Below are positions 1 to 7,711 of a stretch of 16,818 nucleotides of DNA, in pieces. Within the stretch, counting starts at the first letter, position 1. Every line of letters begins with the position of its first letter. Made by a program: the position numbers and the translations under genes. Under the pieces are notes generated by a model that worked only from the letters and a program-made list of their open reading frames with translations, was not told the origin of the DNA and did not search any database. The stretch is from Campylobacteraceae bacterium (GTDB lineage: Bacteria; Campylobacterota; Campylobacteria; Campylobacterales; Sulfurospirillaceae). The stretch is taken from positions 6,435 to 23,252 of the forward strand of contig JAFLKZ010000182.1 in assembly GCA_019162915.1 (NCBI GenBank), read 5' to 3'.

Positions 1-1480
1 CATTTTGATTTTCATACGCCCCTAGCCAAATTTCTTTTTTAATCTCTTCTTTGGGAACAACTGCCCCTAGTTCCATGCACGTATGGATCTCATCGCCTGT
101 TCTATCTAAAAATCCTGTATTGATAAAAAACACTCTCTCTTTTGCGGCTCTAATACACTCTTTAAGATTGATCGTAGTTCGACGCTCTTCATCCATAATG
201 CCCATTTTAATAGTCAACGGTGGAAGCCCAAGTGCCTCTTCCACTCTTCCAAAAAGTTCCACCATCAAGGCTATCTCTTCAGGTCCATGGCACTTTGGCT
301 TAACGATATAGATACTGCCCTCTAAACTATTTTTCAATACTTTAGAAGCTTTTAAGTCGTGTATTGCGCCTAAAGAAGTGATAAAGGCATCTAAAAATCC
401 CTCAGGAATCAGCGTGCCATCTTTAAGCGTAACCGCGTCCGTATACATGTGCATTCCCACATTGCGGATTAACAAAAGCGTTCTTCCTTTGAGTTTGAAT
501 TCCTTGCCTTGTGGCGTTAAAAAAATCTTATCTGGATTTAATTTTCTTTGTATGGTTTTGCCCCTATTTTCAAAAGAAGCCTCTAAATTACCACGCATAA
601 GCCCGTTCCAGTTGCGATAAACTTTTATCTTATCACTTGCATCTACCACAGCTACAGAATCTTCACAATCTTGAATCGTACTCAACGCGGATTCAATCAC
701 GACATCTTTGATGCCCGCACTATTTGTTTTACCAACAAGACTATTTTTATCAATTTCTATCTCTACATGTAAACCATTATTTTTCAGTAATATACTTTTT
801 AAACCCTCTTCATTTTCTAGATAACCTACAAATTTTTCTGGGTTTTGAAGTGTGACATTGTGTCCTGATTGGAGGGTAGCAAAAAGTTGTGTATCTTTTA
901 AAAAGAAGTTTTTGACCACCGCATATGAGGCACTCTCAAGTGGTGCGACATTATCTAAAAAAGCATGAGAGAGTTCAAAAACTTTCTCGCCTCTTAGAGG
1001 ATTGTAGCTAGACCCTTTTGGATAAAGTGTTTCATCTATCATGTCAGTACCATAAAAGGCATCAAAAAGACTTCCCCATCTCGCATTAGCAGCATTAAGC
1101 GCATAGCGTGCATTATCACTAGGAACAACCAGTTGTGGACCTGCTACTTGCGTGATTTCTGGGTCTACATGTAAAGTATTTATCGCGAAATCTTCACCCT
1201 CTTCTATGAGGTATCCTATCTCTTTTAAAAATACTTTTTGAGCTTCGAGAGAAAATTCTTTGCCTCTTTGCTGTAGATACCACGCATCAAGCTTTACTTG
1301 AAAATCATCTCTTTTTTTCAAAAGGGCAAGATTTTTAGGGGCTAAATCATGGAGTGTTTGGGCAAAGGAATTCCAAAAATTCTCTACTTCAAGTCCAGTT
1401 TCTGGAAGAATTTCATCTTTAATCACAGCATACAGTTCTTTGTCGATTTTTAACTCACCAACGTCTATCATTTCGCGCAT
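1..1480 (-). CDS. glcB: Malate synthase G, N-terminal part (cut by left edge)
   Basis: Malate synthase G condenses glyoxylate and acetyl-CoA to malate in the cytoplasm (glyoxylate bypass or glycolate use). 493 codons are visible; the family is about 720 residues, so the C-terminal third, including the catalytic Asp, lies outside the window. Recognisable blocks include SIYIVKPKCHGPEE, MGIMDEERRT (metal-binding Glu near residue 431) and INTGFLDRTGDE (metal-binding Asp near 459), with the 28-residue spacing of the E. coli enzyme, plus LIRNVG carrying the active-site Arg near 342. The ATG at 1480 follows an AAGGAG-type ribosome site. It stands alone here, 103 bases downstream of the dgkA end on the same strand. 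The identification is secure from the strings of invariant residues. Confidence 0.95.
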   Translation of the reverse strand, partial: MREMIDVGELKIDKELYAVIKDEILPETGLEVENFWNSFAQTLHDLAPKNLALLKKRDDFQVKLDAWYLQQRGKEFSLEAQKVFLKEIGYLIEEGEDFAINTLHVDPEITQVAGPQLVVPSDNARYALNAANARWGSLFDAFYGTDMIDETLYPKGSSYNPLRGEKVFELSHAFLDNVAPLESASYAVVKNFFLKDTQLFATLQSGHNVTLQNPEKFVGYLENEEGLKSILLKNNGLHVEIEIDKNSLVGKTNSAGIKDVVIESALSTIQDCEDSVAVVDASDKIKVYRNWNGLMRGNLEASFENRGKTIQRKLNPDKIFLTPQGKEFKLKGRTLLLIRNVGMHMYTDAVTLKDGTLIPEGFLDAFITSLGAIHDLKASKVLKNSLEGSIYIVKPKCHGPEEIALMVELFGRVEEALGLPPLTIKMGIMDEERRTTINLKECIRAAKERVFFINTGFLDRTGDEIHTCMELGAVVPKEEIKKEIWLGAYENQN

Positions 1481-1527
1481 TCTCTTCTCCTTTAAAGTTT
1501 TATTGGAAAAGACTAGCACAAAAATAT

Positions 1528-1537
1528 GATAATTATC
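1528..1537. promoter_or_regulatory. Palindrome in glcB upstream region, possible operator/-10 zone
   Basis: GATAATTATC is a perfect 10-base palindrome about 50 bases upstream of the glcB start, inside a very AT-rich stretch that also offers -10-like words on the minus strand (TAGATAAT). It could be part of the promoter or a repressor half-site pair. Palindromes of this kind arise easily in AT-rich DNA, so this is a weak call. Confidence 0.2.
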
Positions 1538-1583
1538 TATATTTTTTTAAAATGTTTATACTATCCAAAAGAGCGTGTAAAAT

Positions 1584-1949
1584 TTACCCAGCATATACTT
1601 TTAATAATGTAAAACTCCACACGACAACAAAAACCATAATACTTAAAAAAACGATGGTGCTTCCCACATCCTTCGCGCGACCTGCCATCTCATGATGGTC
1701 TAATGTCACTAAGTCTGTTACACGCTCGATGGCACTATTGATAGTTTCTGCTATTAACATACCCATCAGTGAGATAAACATCAAAAGCTTATAAGAGAGT
1801 TCCACATTTACCAAGAAAATAATAGGAAATAAAAACAGAGCAATAACTAACTCTATCTTAAAAGAAGTCTCATTAGCTATGATATCTTTAAGTCCTTGGA
1901 GCGCATAGGTTGTATTTTTAAAGAAGTGATATTTTGGTTGATTTCTCAC
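1584..1949 (-). CDS. dgkA: Diacylglycerol kinase (prokaryotic DgkA type)
   Basis: This small integral inner-membrane enzyme phosphorylates diacylglycerol to phosphatidic acid with ATP. The 121-residue protein has the usual length and three hydrophobic helices. It carries the family signature AETINSAIERVTDLVT and the following HHEMAGRAKDVGSTIV block, which includes the ATP/metal-binding Glu and Asp. The start is a GTG at 1949; AAGGA six bases upstream overlaps the stop of the preceding eptA, so the two are almost certainly co-transcribed and probably translationally coupled. EptA releases diacylglycerol when it takes phosphoethanolamine from phosphatidylethanolamine, so this kinase is well placed to recycle that by-product. 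Confidence 0.93.
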   Translation of the reverse strand: MRNQPKYHFFKNTTYALQGLKDIIANETSFKIELVIALFLFPIIFLVNVELSYKLLMFISLMGMLIAETINSAIERVTDLVTLDHHEMAGRAKDVGSTIVFLSIMVFVVVWSFTLLKVYAG

Positions 1950-1957
1950 AGTATTCC

Positions 1958-3547
1958 TTATGGTTTTTGATATAAAAGTATATCTTTTGTTTTTTCATAA
2001 ACAGATGTTTCCACACCCATAATACCTAATATTGTATGAAAAAGATTGTCATGTGAGTAATTTTGAGAAGCTTTTTCTCTCACTGCCACAACATCAATTC
2101 TCTCTTTACTTTTTTGCCCAAACCACATTAAAGCCCCGACATGTGTTTGTGTTTCAGGTGCTATAAAGTAGGGAATACCATGTAAATAAATTCCATTCTC
2201 GCCCAAAGATTCTCCATGGTCAGCCATATAAATCAATGCTGTTTGATATTTTTCATCATTTTTTTTGAGTAAATCAATCGTTTTAGTTAAAAAATAATCT
2301 GTATACAAAATCGTATTATCATAAGCATTGCCTATCTCTTCCGTGGTGCATTGCTCTACTTGATTTGTTTGACAGGTGGGCGTAAATTTCTCAAATGCTT
2401 TTGGATAACGCTTATAGTACGCAGGTCCATGATTTCCCATTTGATGTAACACAATTAAGATATCACTTTTTTGCGATGCTATATACTCTTGCAATCCTAC
2501 TAACATTCCCTCATCGCGACACTCTTCATCACAGATTGTATTGTTTTGAGGCGTTCTATAATCCTCATATGTGACTCTCACCGCAACACCTTTTGAATCA
2601 GAGTTATTGTCCCGCCACAGTACATTAACACCACTGTGTTTTAAAACATCCAAAACATTTTCTGTCGACTTTGCCACTTTATCACTGTAGTTGCCTCGTT
2701 CAAGAATAGAGAACATACAAGGAACTGAAATCGCGGTTGAAGTACCGCAAGAATAAAGATTTGAAAAATTGACAATATCTTCTTTTTTCAATAAAGGATT
2801 TGTCTCCCTCTCATAACCATTGAGTGAAAAACGATTAGCGCGTGCGGCTTCGCCCACTACGACAATAGTCAGTTTTGGTTGTGTATCTAACATTTTTTTA
2901 GCATCTAATCCAATAGCTTTTAGTGTTATACTGCGCTGATCAAACATACTATACGCATAATGTCCTGTCGAATAAAGGGCATAAAGCGGGTTGGTATGAT
3001 ACCTTAACGATTTATTTTCTCGAAAAAATGAGGTATAAAATTTACTAAAAGAAAATAGTATGATAGCCACTAAAGCGATGCCTAGCACTAAACTCTTTAA
3101 CGTAGTCCAAAACTCTTCTCTCCATGTGCCATAAACGATTTCCACTTTATAGACAAAAAATGCGGGCAAAATTCCTAGCAAGAAAAGATAAACTAAAAGT
3201 TTAATACTTAGCAAATCCAAAGATTCACTCACGTTTGTTTCGGCCATATTTTGAATCATCGTATCGTCTATAATCACATGGTATGTATTCATAAAATAAC
3301 TTGTCAATGAGCTTATCAATAACAGCGCTATTAGAATAGGTTTTAATGTATAGCGAGAGCTTATGAGTCTTAAAAACAAGATAAGAATTATCAGTAAAAC
3401 ACAGCCTAGAGAGAGGAGAAATCCTATATTGTGCCATGAGATTTCATAGACTTCCCTCACATTCTTGAAGAATGAAAAGTTGTCAAAAAGCACCACAAAT
3501 AATGATACTAAAACAATCATACTAAAGCTTTTCATTTTTATCTGCAT
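1958..3547 (-). CDS. eptA: Phosphoethanolamine transferase, EptA-like
   Basis: This inner-membrane enzyme has a periplasmic alkaline-phosphatase-fold domain and moves phosphoethanolamine from phosphatidylethanolamine to lipid A or another surface acceptor. The 529 residues comprise about five membrane helices in the first 170, then the catalytic domain. The metal/catalytic set is present: Glu in VVGEAARANRFSLNGY (about 233), the nucleophile Thr in SCGTSTAISVPCMFS (about 269), Asp-His in ADHGESLGE (443-444) and His in YLHGIPY (about 456). Cys pairs in the periplasmic part suggest disulfides, as in this family. The ATG at 3547 has AGGA about ten bases upstream. It is the first gene of an eptA-dgkA operon. 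The acceptor (lipid A, flagellar rod or glycan) cannot be read from the sequence. Confidence 0.92.
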   Translation of the reverse strand: MQIKMKSFSMIVLVSLFVVLFDNFSFFKNVREVYEISWHNIGFLLSLGCVLLIILILFLRLISSRYTLKPILIALLLISSLTSYFMNTYHVIIDDTMIQNMAETNVSESLDLLSIKLLVYLFLLGILPAFFVYKVEIVYGTWREEFWTTLKSLVLGIALVAIILFSFSKFYTSFFRENKSLRYHTNPLYALYSTGHYAYSMFDQRSITLKAIGLDAKKMLDTQPKLTIVVVGEAARANRFSLNGYERETNPLLKKEDIVNFSNLYSCGTSTAISVPCMFSILERGNYSDKVAKSTENVLDVLKHSGVNVLWRDNNSDSKGVAVRVTYEDYRTPQNNTICDEECRDEGMLVGLQEYIASQKSDILIVLHQMGNHGPAYYKRYPKAFEKFTPTCQTNQVEQCTTEEIGNAYDNTILYTDYFLTKTIDLLKKNDEKYQTALIYMADHGESLGENGIYLHGIPYFIAPETQTHVGALMWFGQKSKERIDVVAVREKASQNYSHDNLFHTILGIMGVETSVYEKTKDILLYQKP

Positions 3548-3576
3548 CTATTTTTTATCCTAATATATTTTGATGG

Positions 3577-3582
3577 ATTATA
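3577..3582 (-). promoter_or_regulatory. -10 box for eptA-dgkA
   Basis: A perfect TATAAT on the minus strand, 30 bases upstream of the eptA start, with no clear -35. This matches the usual Campylobacterota promoter, which relies on the -10. It is divergent from the TATAAT at 3621-3626. Confidence 0.5.
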
Positions 3583-3620
3583 CCTTTTTCAGATTGAAGC
3601 ACCGTTAAAGAGAATTTGGA

Positions 3621-3626
3621 TATAAT
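3621..3626 (+). promoter_or_regulatory. -10 box for the DsrE-like gene
   Basis: A perfect TATAAT, preceded by TTGGA and followed by a T run, lies 32 bases upstream of the ATG at 3658. This gives a short leader that contains the AAGGAG ribosome site. There is no convincing -35 at 17 bases. Confidence 0.5.
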
Positions 3627-3657
3627 TTTTTTACCTAAATTCTTAAGGAGATTTGAT

Positions 3658-4098
3658 ATGAAAATTCTATTAACGAAGGTTTTAGTGGTGGCTACGCTTG
3701 CCGTGCCAAGTATTTTAAGTGCAGAGGCATCAAAAGGTCTTAATATCTTGATGACTTCCCCTGATGCACAAACGCAAATGATGGGAATGGTTCTCTCCAC
3801 CAGTGTTTTAAATGACCAAAAAAAAGCAGTCAATATCACCCTTTGTGGTCCAGCAGGTAACCTTGCCCTTAAAGATTTCAAAGCCATGGATGTTAAAAAG
3901 CCTGATGGAACGATAGCTAATCCAAAGATGGCGCTACAAGGTTTAATGAAAGCAGGAGCAGTAGTCACTGTTTGCCCACTCTTCTTACCAAATGCTAGCA
4001 AAGATGCTACGGCGTTAGTAGAGGGAATTACAGTTGCAAAACCACCAATGGTAGCAGCAGGATTAACCAATTTAGAATTTAGTAATATTAGTTTTTAA
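3658..4098 (+). CDS. Secreted DsrE/DsrF-like protein
   Basis: This 146-residue protein has a clear Sec signal peptide (MKILLTKVLVVATLAVP, cleavage near SILSAEA). The mature part has a DsrE-like alpha/beta pattern: GLNILMTSPDAQT, a VNITLCGPAG strand-loop with Cys, and a GAVVTVCPLFLPN segment with a second Cys. Family members with conserved Cys relay sulfane sulfur in the cytoplasm, but this one is exported, so a periplasmic thiol or sulfur-binding role is inferred, not shown. The ATG at 3658 was chosen because AAGGAG sits nine bases upstream and the signal peptide starts there; a longer frame from a TTG at 3616 has no such support. It is monocistronic and followed by a hairpin. Confidence 0.75.
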   Translation: MKILLTKVLVVATLAVPSILSAEASKGLNILMTSPDAQTQMMGMVLSTSVLNDQKKAVNITLCGPAGNLALKDFKAMDVKKPDGTIANPKMALQGLMKAGAVVTVCPLFLPNASKDATALVEGITVAKPPMVAAGLTNLEFSNISF

Positions 4099-4101
4099 TC
4101 T

Positions 4102-4115
4102 TTACATGTAAGCTT
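4102..4115. repeat. TTACATGTAAGCTT iterated palindrome, copy in intergenic region
   Basis: The 14-base word TTACATGTAAGCTT occurs here and identically at 8871-8884. Its palindromic core recurs at 774, 1166, 5054, 7044 and 11255. Here it runs into a 13-bp hairpin. Confidence 0.7.
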
Positions 4116-4136
4116 GATAGAGATATCAAGCTTACA
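4107..4136. terminator. Perfect 13-bp hairpin between convergent genes
   Basis: Bases 4107-4119 pair perfectly with 4124-4136 around a GAGA loop. The hairpin lies between the end of the DsrE-like gene and the convergent 98-residue gene, whose stop codon (4132-4134) is inside the stem. Neither side has a good T run, so it may be a bidirectional terminator, a stabilising 3' hairpin, or both. Confidence 0.55.
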
Positions 4137-4428
4137 AACATACACTCCGTGATAAATACCACTTCACAATTGCCATCGTTGAATAATCCATCTCTCTTTG
4201 CGCATAAGGAATAGAATTTATTCTCATTTTTGAGCTCACCACACCACTCACTAACGTTAAAAATAGAAAAAATGCGATACCAATCCAGATGTTATGTACA
4301 TACCCTATCCAAATTCCAACGAGTAGGGGAGAAAATGTAAGTGTGCTATATAAAAAATACATCAACACCTTACATTTAAACCCTTTGATGATGGGTATCA
4401 CTTCGATGATTTTTGGAAATTCGTCCAT
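4132..4428 (-). CDS. Small membrane protein of unknown function
   Basis: I do not recognise this 98-residue protein. It has a short N-terminal cytoplasmic-looking segment (MDEFPKIIEVIPIIKGFKCK) and two hydrophobic stretches: about residues 21-50, likely a hairpin through the membrane, then a segment ending near 65. A polar basic C-terminus follows. The ATG at 4428 lies one base after the yajQ stop, so it is the last gene of the six-gene operon that starts at 8434. Its stop lies inside a strong hairpin. The operon position and normal composition argue for a real gene; its role is unknown. Confidence 0.6.
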   Translation of the reverse strand: MDEFPKIIEVIPIIKGFKCKVLMYFLYSTLTFSPLLVGIWIGYVHNIWIGIAFFLFLTLVSGVVSSKMRINSIPYAQREMDYSTMAIVKWYLSRSVCL

Positions 4429-4429
4429 T

Positions 4430-4930
4430 TTATTTCATATTTGTGAAACTAATTGGGAAATCAAATTCGCATTCACGAATAGCTTTCATCGCTTCTTGCA
4501 AATCATCAATAGATTTTCCCTCAACGCGTACGATATCGCCTCTGATAGAAGCTTGTACTTTAAGTTTTAAATCTTTAATTTCTTTAACGATTTTTTTCGC
4601 ATCATCACTAGCTATCGCATCGACAATACTCATCGTAACACGTGTTTTATTGCCACCTGCTACTTCTCGCTTGGTTTCTTTAAGTGCCTTTGAAGAGATA
4701 CCTCTTTTGATGACTTCTGAAACCATCGCTTCTACCATCGCATCTGCCTTACTATCTGTAGTGGTCAGTAACGTTAATGTTTTTGCTTTTTCGTTATAGT
4801 CAAAATCACACGTTATCCCTTTAAAATCCCATCTATTCGTAATAACTTTTTTTGCTTGTTCATACGCATCTTTAAATTTTTGCTTATCTATCTCTGCGCT
4901 GATGTCAAGACTATGCTCTTTTGCTGCCAT
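4430..4930 (-). CDS. yajQ: YajQ-family nucleotide-binding protein
   Basis: The 166 residues match the family's usual length (about 160-165) and features: MAAKEHSLDISAEID at the start, an N(R)WDFKG block, DFDYNEKAKTLTL, a Lys/Arg-rich RGISSKALKETKREVAGG segment, and a second ferredoxin-like repeat ending DFPISFTNMK. YajQ proteins are small cytoplasmic proteins with two such repeats; some bind nucleic acid or cyclic di-GMP and work as signalling adaptors. Which ligand applies here cannot be seen. The ATG at 4930 has an AAGGAGT-type site just upstream, nine bases after the dehydrogenase stop, so it is an internal operon gene. Confidence 0.93.
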   Translation of the reverse strand: MAAKEHSLDISAEIDKQKFKDAYEQAKKVITNRWDFKGITCDFDYNEKAKTLTLLTTTDSKADAMVEAMVSEVIKRGISSKALKETKREVAGGNKTRVTMSIVDAIASDDAKKIVKEIKDLKLKVQASIRGDIVRVEGKSIDDLQEAMKAIRECEFDFPISFTNMK

Positions 4931-4939
4931 AAATACTCC

Positions 4940-5872
4940 TTATTGTCCTATAAAATCTTTGATATTTTCACCCACTAATCGAATTAACTCTTGTCTTGAT
5001 TCAACGCTAGCCCAAGCGATATGAGGACTCATTGCGAGTCTTTGCCTATGCTTTACATGTAAAAGAGGATTGCCCTCTTCCATTGGCTCAATAGCAGTCA
5101 CATCAATACCTGCATAAATACCATTGGTATCAATGGCCTCCGCAAGAGCTCCTTCATCCACAATGCCACCGCGGCCGACATTGATAAGAAGCGCTCCTTT
5201 TTTCATAAGGGAAAGTGCTTCTTTAGTCACAAGCCCTTTGGTTTTATCATTTAATGGCGCATGAATAGAAATAATGTCACATGTTTTAAATAAATCCTCA
5301 AACTCTACTTTTGTGTAGCTACTATCGTTATTAGCACCACTCGTAGAATAATAAACGACATTGGCACCAAAAGCAGAAGCCACTTTAGCCACTTCTTTAC
5401 CAATCATCCCAAATCCGATAATGCCCCATTTTTTATCTTTAATTTCTACAATGGGACGGTCAATGTGGGTAAATATCTTACTTTTCACCCATCCACCAGA
5501 TTTAACATAATTATCGTAATAGGCACTTTGTCCTAAAAGAGAAAGTACGAGTGTAAAAGTCGTTTGCGTTACAGAAGCCGTAGAATACCCAGCTACATTT
5601 TTAACGGTAATGCCTTTAAGCTTTGCATGTTCTAAATCAACATTGTTCATTCCCGTTGCGGTAACACAAATAAGTCCTAAATTCGGGCAAGCATCCATTG
5701 TTTCTTTCGTAATCATCACTTTGTTAGTTAAAATAATTTTGGCATCACCAATATTTGAGATAACTTCATCTGGCGTCGTAATATCGAAAGCCTCAAAGGT
5801 GCCAAACTGCGTAAAAACACTTAAGTCAGCATCATCACCTAATGTTTTCGCATCTAAACATACTATTTTCAT
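4940..5872 (-). CDS. D-2-hydroxyacid dehydrogenase (NAD-dependent)
   Basis: This cytoplasmic oxidoreductase of the D-isomer 2-hydroxyacid family (glycerate/hydroxypyruvate reductase or D-lactate type) has 310 residues, a normal length. It has the split substrate-binding domain (1-100 and the C-terminus) around a Rossmann domain. The dinucleotide motif is GFGMIG near 153-158. The catalytic triad is the Arg in NVGRGGIVDE (about 234), the Glu in IEPMEEG (about 262) and the His in SPHIAW (about 284). The substrate cannot be decided from sequence. The ATG at 5872 begins one base after the upstream ligase stop, so the genes are coupled. It contains one of the TTACATGTAA palindromes (5053-5062), read as Leu-His-Val. 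Confidence 0.9.
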   Translation of the reverse strand: MKIVCLDAKTLGDDADLSVFTQFGTFEAFDITTPDEVISNIGDAKIILTNKVMITKETMDACPNLGLICVTATGMNNVDLEHAKLKGITVKNVAGYSTASVTQTTFTLVLSLLGQSAYYDNYVKSGGWVKSKIFTHIDRPIVEIKDKKWGIIGFGMIGKEVAKVASAFGANVVYYSTSGANNDSSYTKVEFEDLFKTCDIISIHAPLNDKTKGLVTKEALSLMKKGALLINVGRGGIVDEGALAEAIDTNGIYAGIDVTAIEPMEEGNPLLHVKHRQRLAMSPHIAWASVESRQELIRLVGENIKDFIGQ

Positions 5873-5873
5873 C

Positions 5874-7055
5874 TCAATCCTTTATTTTGTGTCCTACAAA
5901 TTTTGAAAAATTCTCCATAATGAGTCCACCTTTTCTAAATCCCAGTCCGCATCCCTCATAAGCAAAAAATACACCTGCTTGGTAAAATTCACCTTTGTCA
6001 TCTTTAGGTAACGCTACATATTCTTGATAGACAGGTAAAAAGTTTTCATACTCACCCCCAACTTTGGAGAGTACACTCATATCGGTATCATAGATAATTG
6101 TATTGGCACCTTCTCGTCCAAAAGCCCTTTTTTCAACTTGTTTTTTACCTTTTAATGGCACATAAGAAGTTTCTAGTAGCAAAGGATGCTGCGGGAACAA
6201 ATCCCACAAAATTTTCATAAATGCTTTACTTTGAAAAATAAGTGTGTATGCTGGGTTCAAAATAATCGCTTTTTGTTCTTTGACGATTTCATCTAAAATA
6301 AGTGCTAGATTTCCCTCATCAATGGCAATTGCTTCCCAAGGAATAAGCTTAAACCAATACTCAAAGTTTTCATCTCCCTTAAAAATGCCCTCTTTCCCAC
6401 TAAATCCTACTTCATCAATATACGCAAAATCGGTATGAAACCCTGCTTCATTTGCGGCCATTTGGAGTAATCTCGTAGTGTTTTCATCTTCCACATTGCC
6501 TTTTATGCAGGAAAAAAGTATTCTCCATCCATCATAATATTTGCCAAAGTCATTAGTATCACCACCAAGGACGACTAATCGTTTGAAATTTTCTTTGATA
6601 GCCTCATATAAGGTATTAAATTGTTTGGCTTCATCCATGTGATTGCATTTTAGCATTGCCCATTGGATAATCGCTGTTTCAAAAAGTGAAGTTGGTGTGT
6701 CAGCATTAAATTCTAGTAATTTAATGGGCTTACCATCGATGCCACCTGCAAAATCAAATCTTCCATACAAATGCCAATTAACATCATTTTCCCAAGAAAG
6801 GTTGATAAGATCTACTAAATTAAAAGGGATATTGAGTTCGTGAAAAAGGTTGTTATCGATAACATACTGTGCACCCTCAACGAACATGTCGTAAAGTTCA
6901 TTAGATGCCTCGTAATAGGCTTCTGCTTCATCTTGCGTAATAACGACTAACTCATCTGCAACATACGATGTGTTATCGTTATCGGTATGCCAATAAAATC
7001 CTATGGACTCTAAAAATTCTTTACTAAGTGGTTTTATTTTTTCTACATGTAACAC
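5874..7055 (-). CDS. ygiC: YgiC/glutathionylspermidine-synthase-like ATP-grasp ligase
   Basis: This 393-residue protein has the ATP-grasp domain of the glutathionylspermidine synthetase C-terminal half, without the N-terminal amidase of E. coli Gsp. Typical blocks are YGRFDF (97-102), LLEFNADTPTSLFE (113-126), NPAYTLIFQSKAFM (near 267), FPQHPLLLETSYVPLK, the ATP-loop VEKRAFGREGANTI (near 307) and FFAYEGCGLGFRKGGLIMENFSKFVGH at the end (described in two parts, residues 363-376 and 377-389). The fold forms amide bonds between a carboxylate and an amine such as a polyamine. The start is a GTG at 7055, two bases after the stop of the YgiB-like lipoprotein, reproducing the ygiB-ygiC pairing of enterobacteria. 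Its true substrates are unknown. Confidence 0.85.
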   Translation of the reverse strand: MLHVEKIKPLSKEFLESIGFYWHTDNDNTSYVADELVVITQDEAEAYYEASNELYDMFVEGAQYVIDNNLFHELNIPFNLVDLINLSWENDVNWHLYGRFDFAGGIDGKPIKLLEFNADTPTSLFETAIIQWAMLKCNHMDEAKQFNTLYEAIKENFKRLVVLGGDTNDFGKYYDGWRILFSCIKGNVEDENTTRLLQMAANEAGFHTDFAYIDEVGFSGKEGIFKGDENFEYWFKLIPWEAIAIDEGNLALILDEIVKEQKAIILNPAYTLIFQSKAFMKILWDLFPQHPLLLETSYVPLKGKKQVEKRAFGREGANTIIYDTDMSVLSKVGGEYENFLPVYQEYVALPKDDKGEFYQAGVFFAYEGCGLGFRKGGLIMENFSKFVGHKIKD

Positions 7056-7057
7056 TA

Positions 7058-7705
7058 TTATCCTCCTGAACTTGGGGTAGAACTGGCACTACTTGATGTC
7101 CCACTAGATGAAGCTGCACTGCTCGAACTACCACTGGTTGGAGCAAAAAATCCACTACTTTTAGCACCACTTCCAGCGGCACTGCTACTAGAGGATGGCT
7201 TGTTAAAACTACTTGCACTTCTACTTTGTGCTTGCGGACTAGAATATGAAGTAGCTCTTTGGCTTTGAAAGTTTTGATTATTAAACAGTTTATTACCAAT
7301 GTAACTGCCTATCATCGCTCCTGCTACGCTTGAGAGCAATATGCCGCCAAGTCCCATAGAATTTGAGCTTACTTGAGGATTAGTCAGGGCAGAGGTATTG
7401 TTATCGATTTTGACTGATTCTTCTTTCACCAATTTATCTATCTCTTCTTGAGAAAGAATCTTTTCTGTTCCATCAAAATTTCTTAGTATTATTCTTGTGG
7501 TAGCACTAGGATACTCTTCTGCTATCTTAAATTTACCAGGAGATATCTCATCCACAATAACAAGTGCCCCTTGTGTTTTTGCAGCATCAGTCAGAACATT
7601 TTTTTTTGTTTCTTCTTTGTTATCACACCCTTGCATGCCAACTATCACCATAACGCCTATACCACCAGCTATCATATAGTCTGAAATTTTTCGAATATAT
7701 TGCAT
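7058..7705 (-). CDS. ygiB: YgiB-like Ser-rich lipoprotein ending in Gly-Gly
   Basis: This 215-residue protein starts with a basic-hydrophobic signal and a Cys in a lipobox-like context (IVGMQGC, Cys 27), followed by acidic DNKEE, so it is probably a lipoprotein, though MQGC is a weak lipobox. The middle (about 28-110) is globular. Residues about 117-143 form a glycine-zipper-like hydrophobic segment (GLGGILLSSVAGAMIGSYIG), and the last 70 residues are a disordered tail, about half Ser, ending TPSSGG. The layout (lipoprotein, Gly-rich patch, low-complexity tail, terminal GG) and the ligase immediately downstream match the YgiB/DUF1190 family. The ATG at 7705 has GGGAG upstream, inside the end of the previous gene. 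Its function is unknown. Confidence 0.7.
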   Translation of the reverse strand: MQYIRKISDYMIAGGIGVMVIVGMQGCDNKEETKKNVLTDAAKTQGALVIVDEISPGKFKIAEEYPSATTRIILRNFDGTEKILSQEEIDKLVKEESVKIDNNTSALTNPQVSSNSMGLGGILLSSVAGAMIGSYIGNKLFNNQNFQSQRATSYSSPQAQSRSASSFNKPSSSSSAAGSGAKSSGFFAPTSGSSSSAASSSGTSSSASSTPSSGG

Positions 7706-7711
7706 AATTGT

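Noticed and set aside
51..620. Plus-strand frames of 86 and 80 codons
   Set aside because: Antisense to malate synthase G, whose invariant motifs are clear on the minus strand.
3555..4070. Minus-strand 171-codon frame
   Set aside because: Antisense shadow of the DsrE-like gene, which has its own promoter, ribosome site and signal peptide.
4413..4799. Plus-strand 128-codon frame
   Set aside because: Antisense shadow of yajQ.
7024..7299. Minus-strand 91-codon frame
   Set aside because: Frame-shifted reading of the Ser-rich lipoprotein tail; low complexity, no ribosome site.
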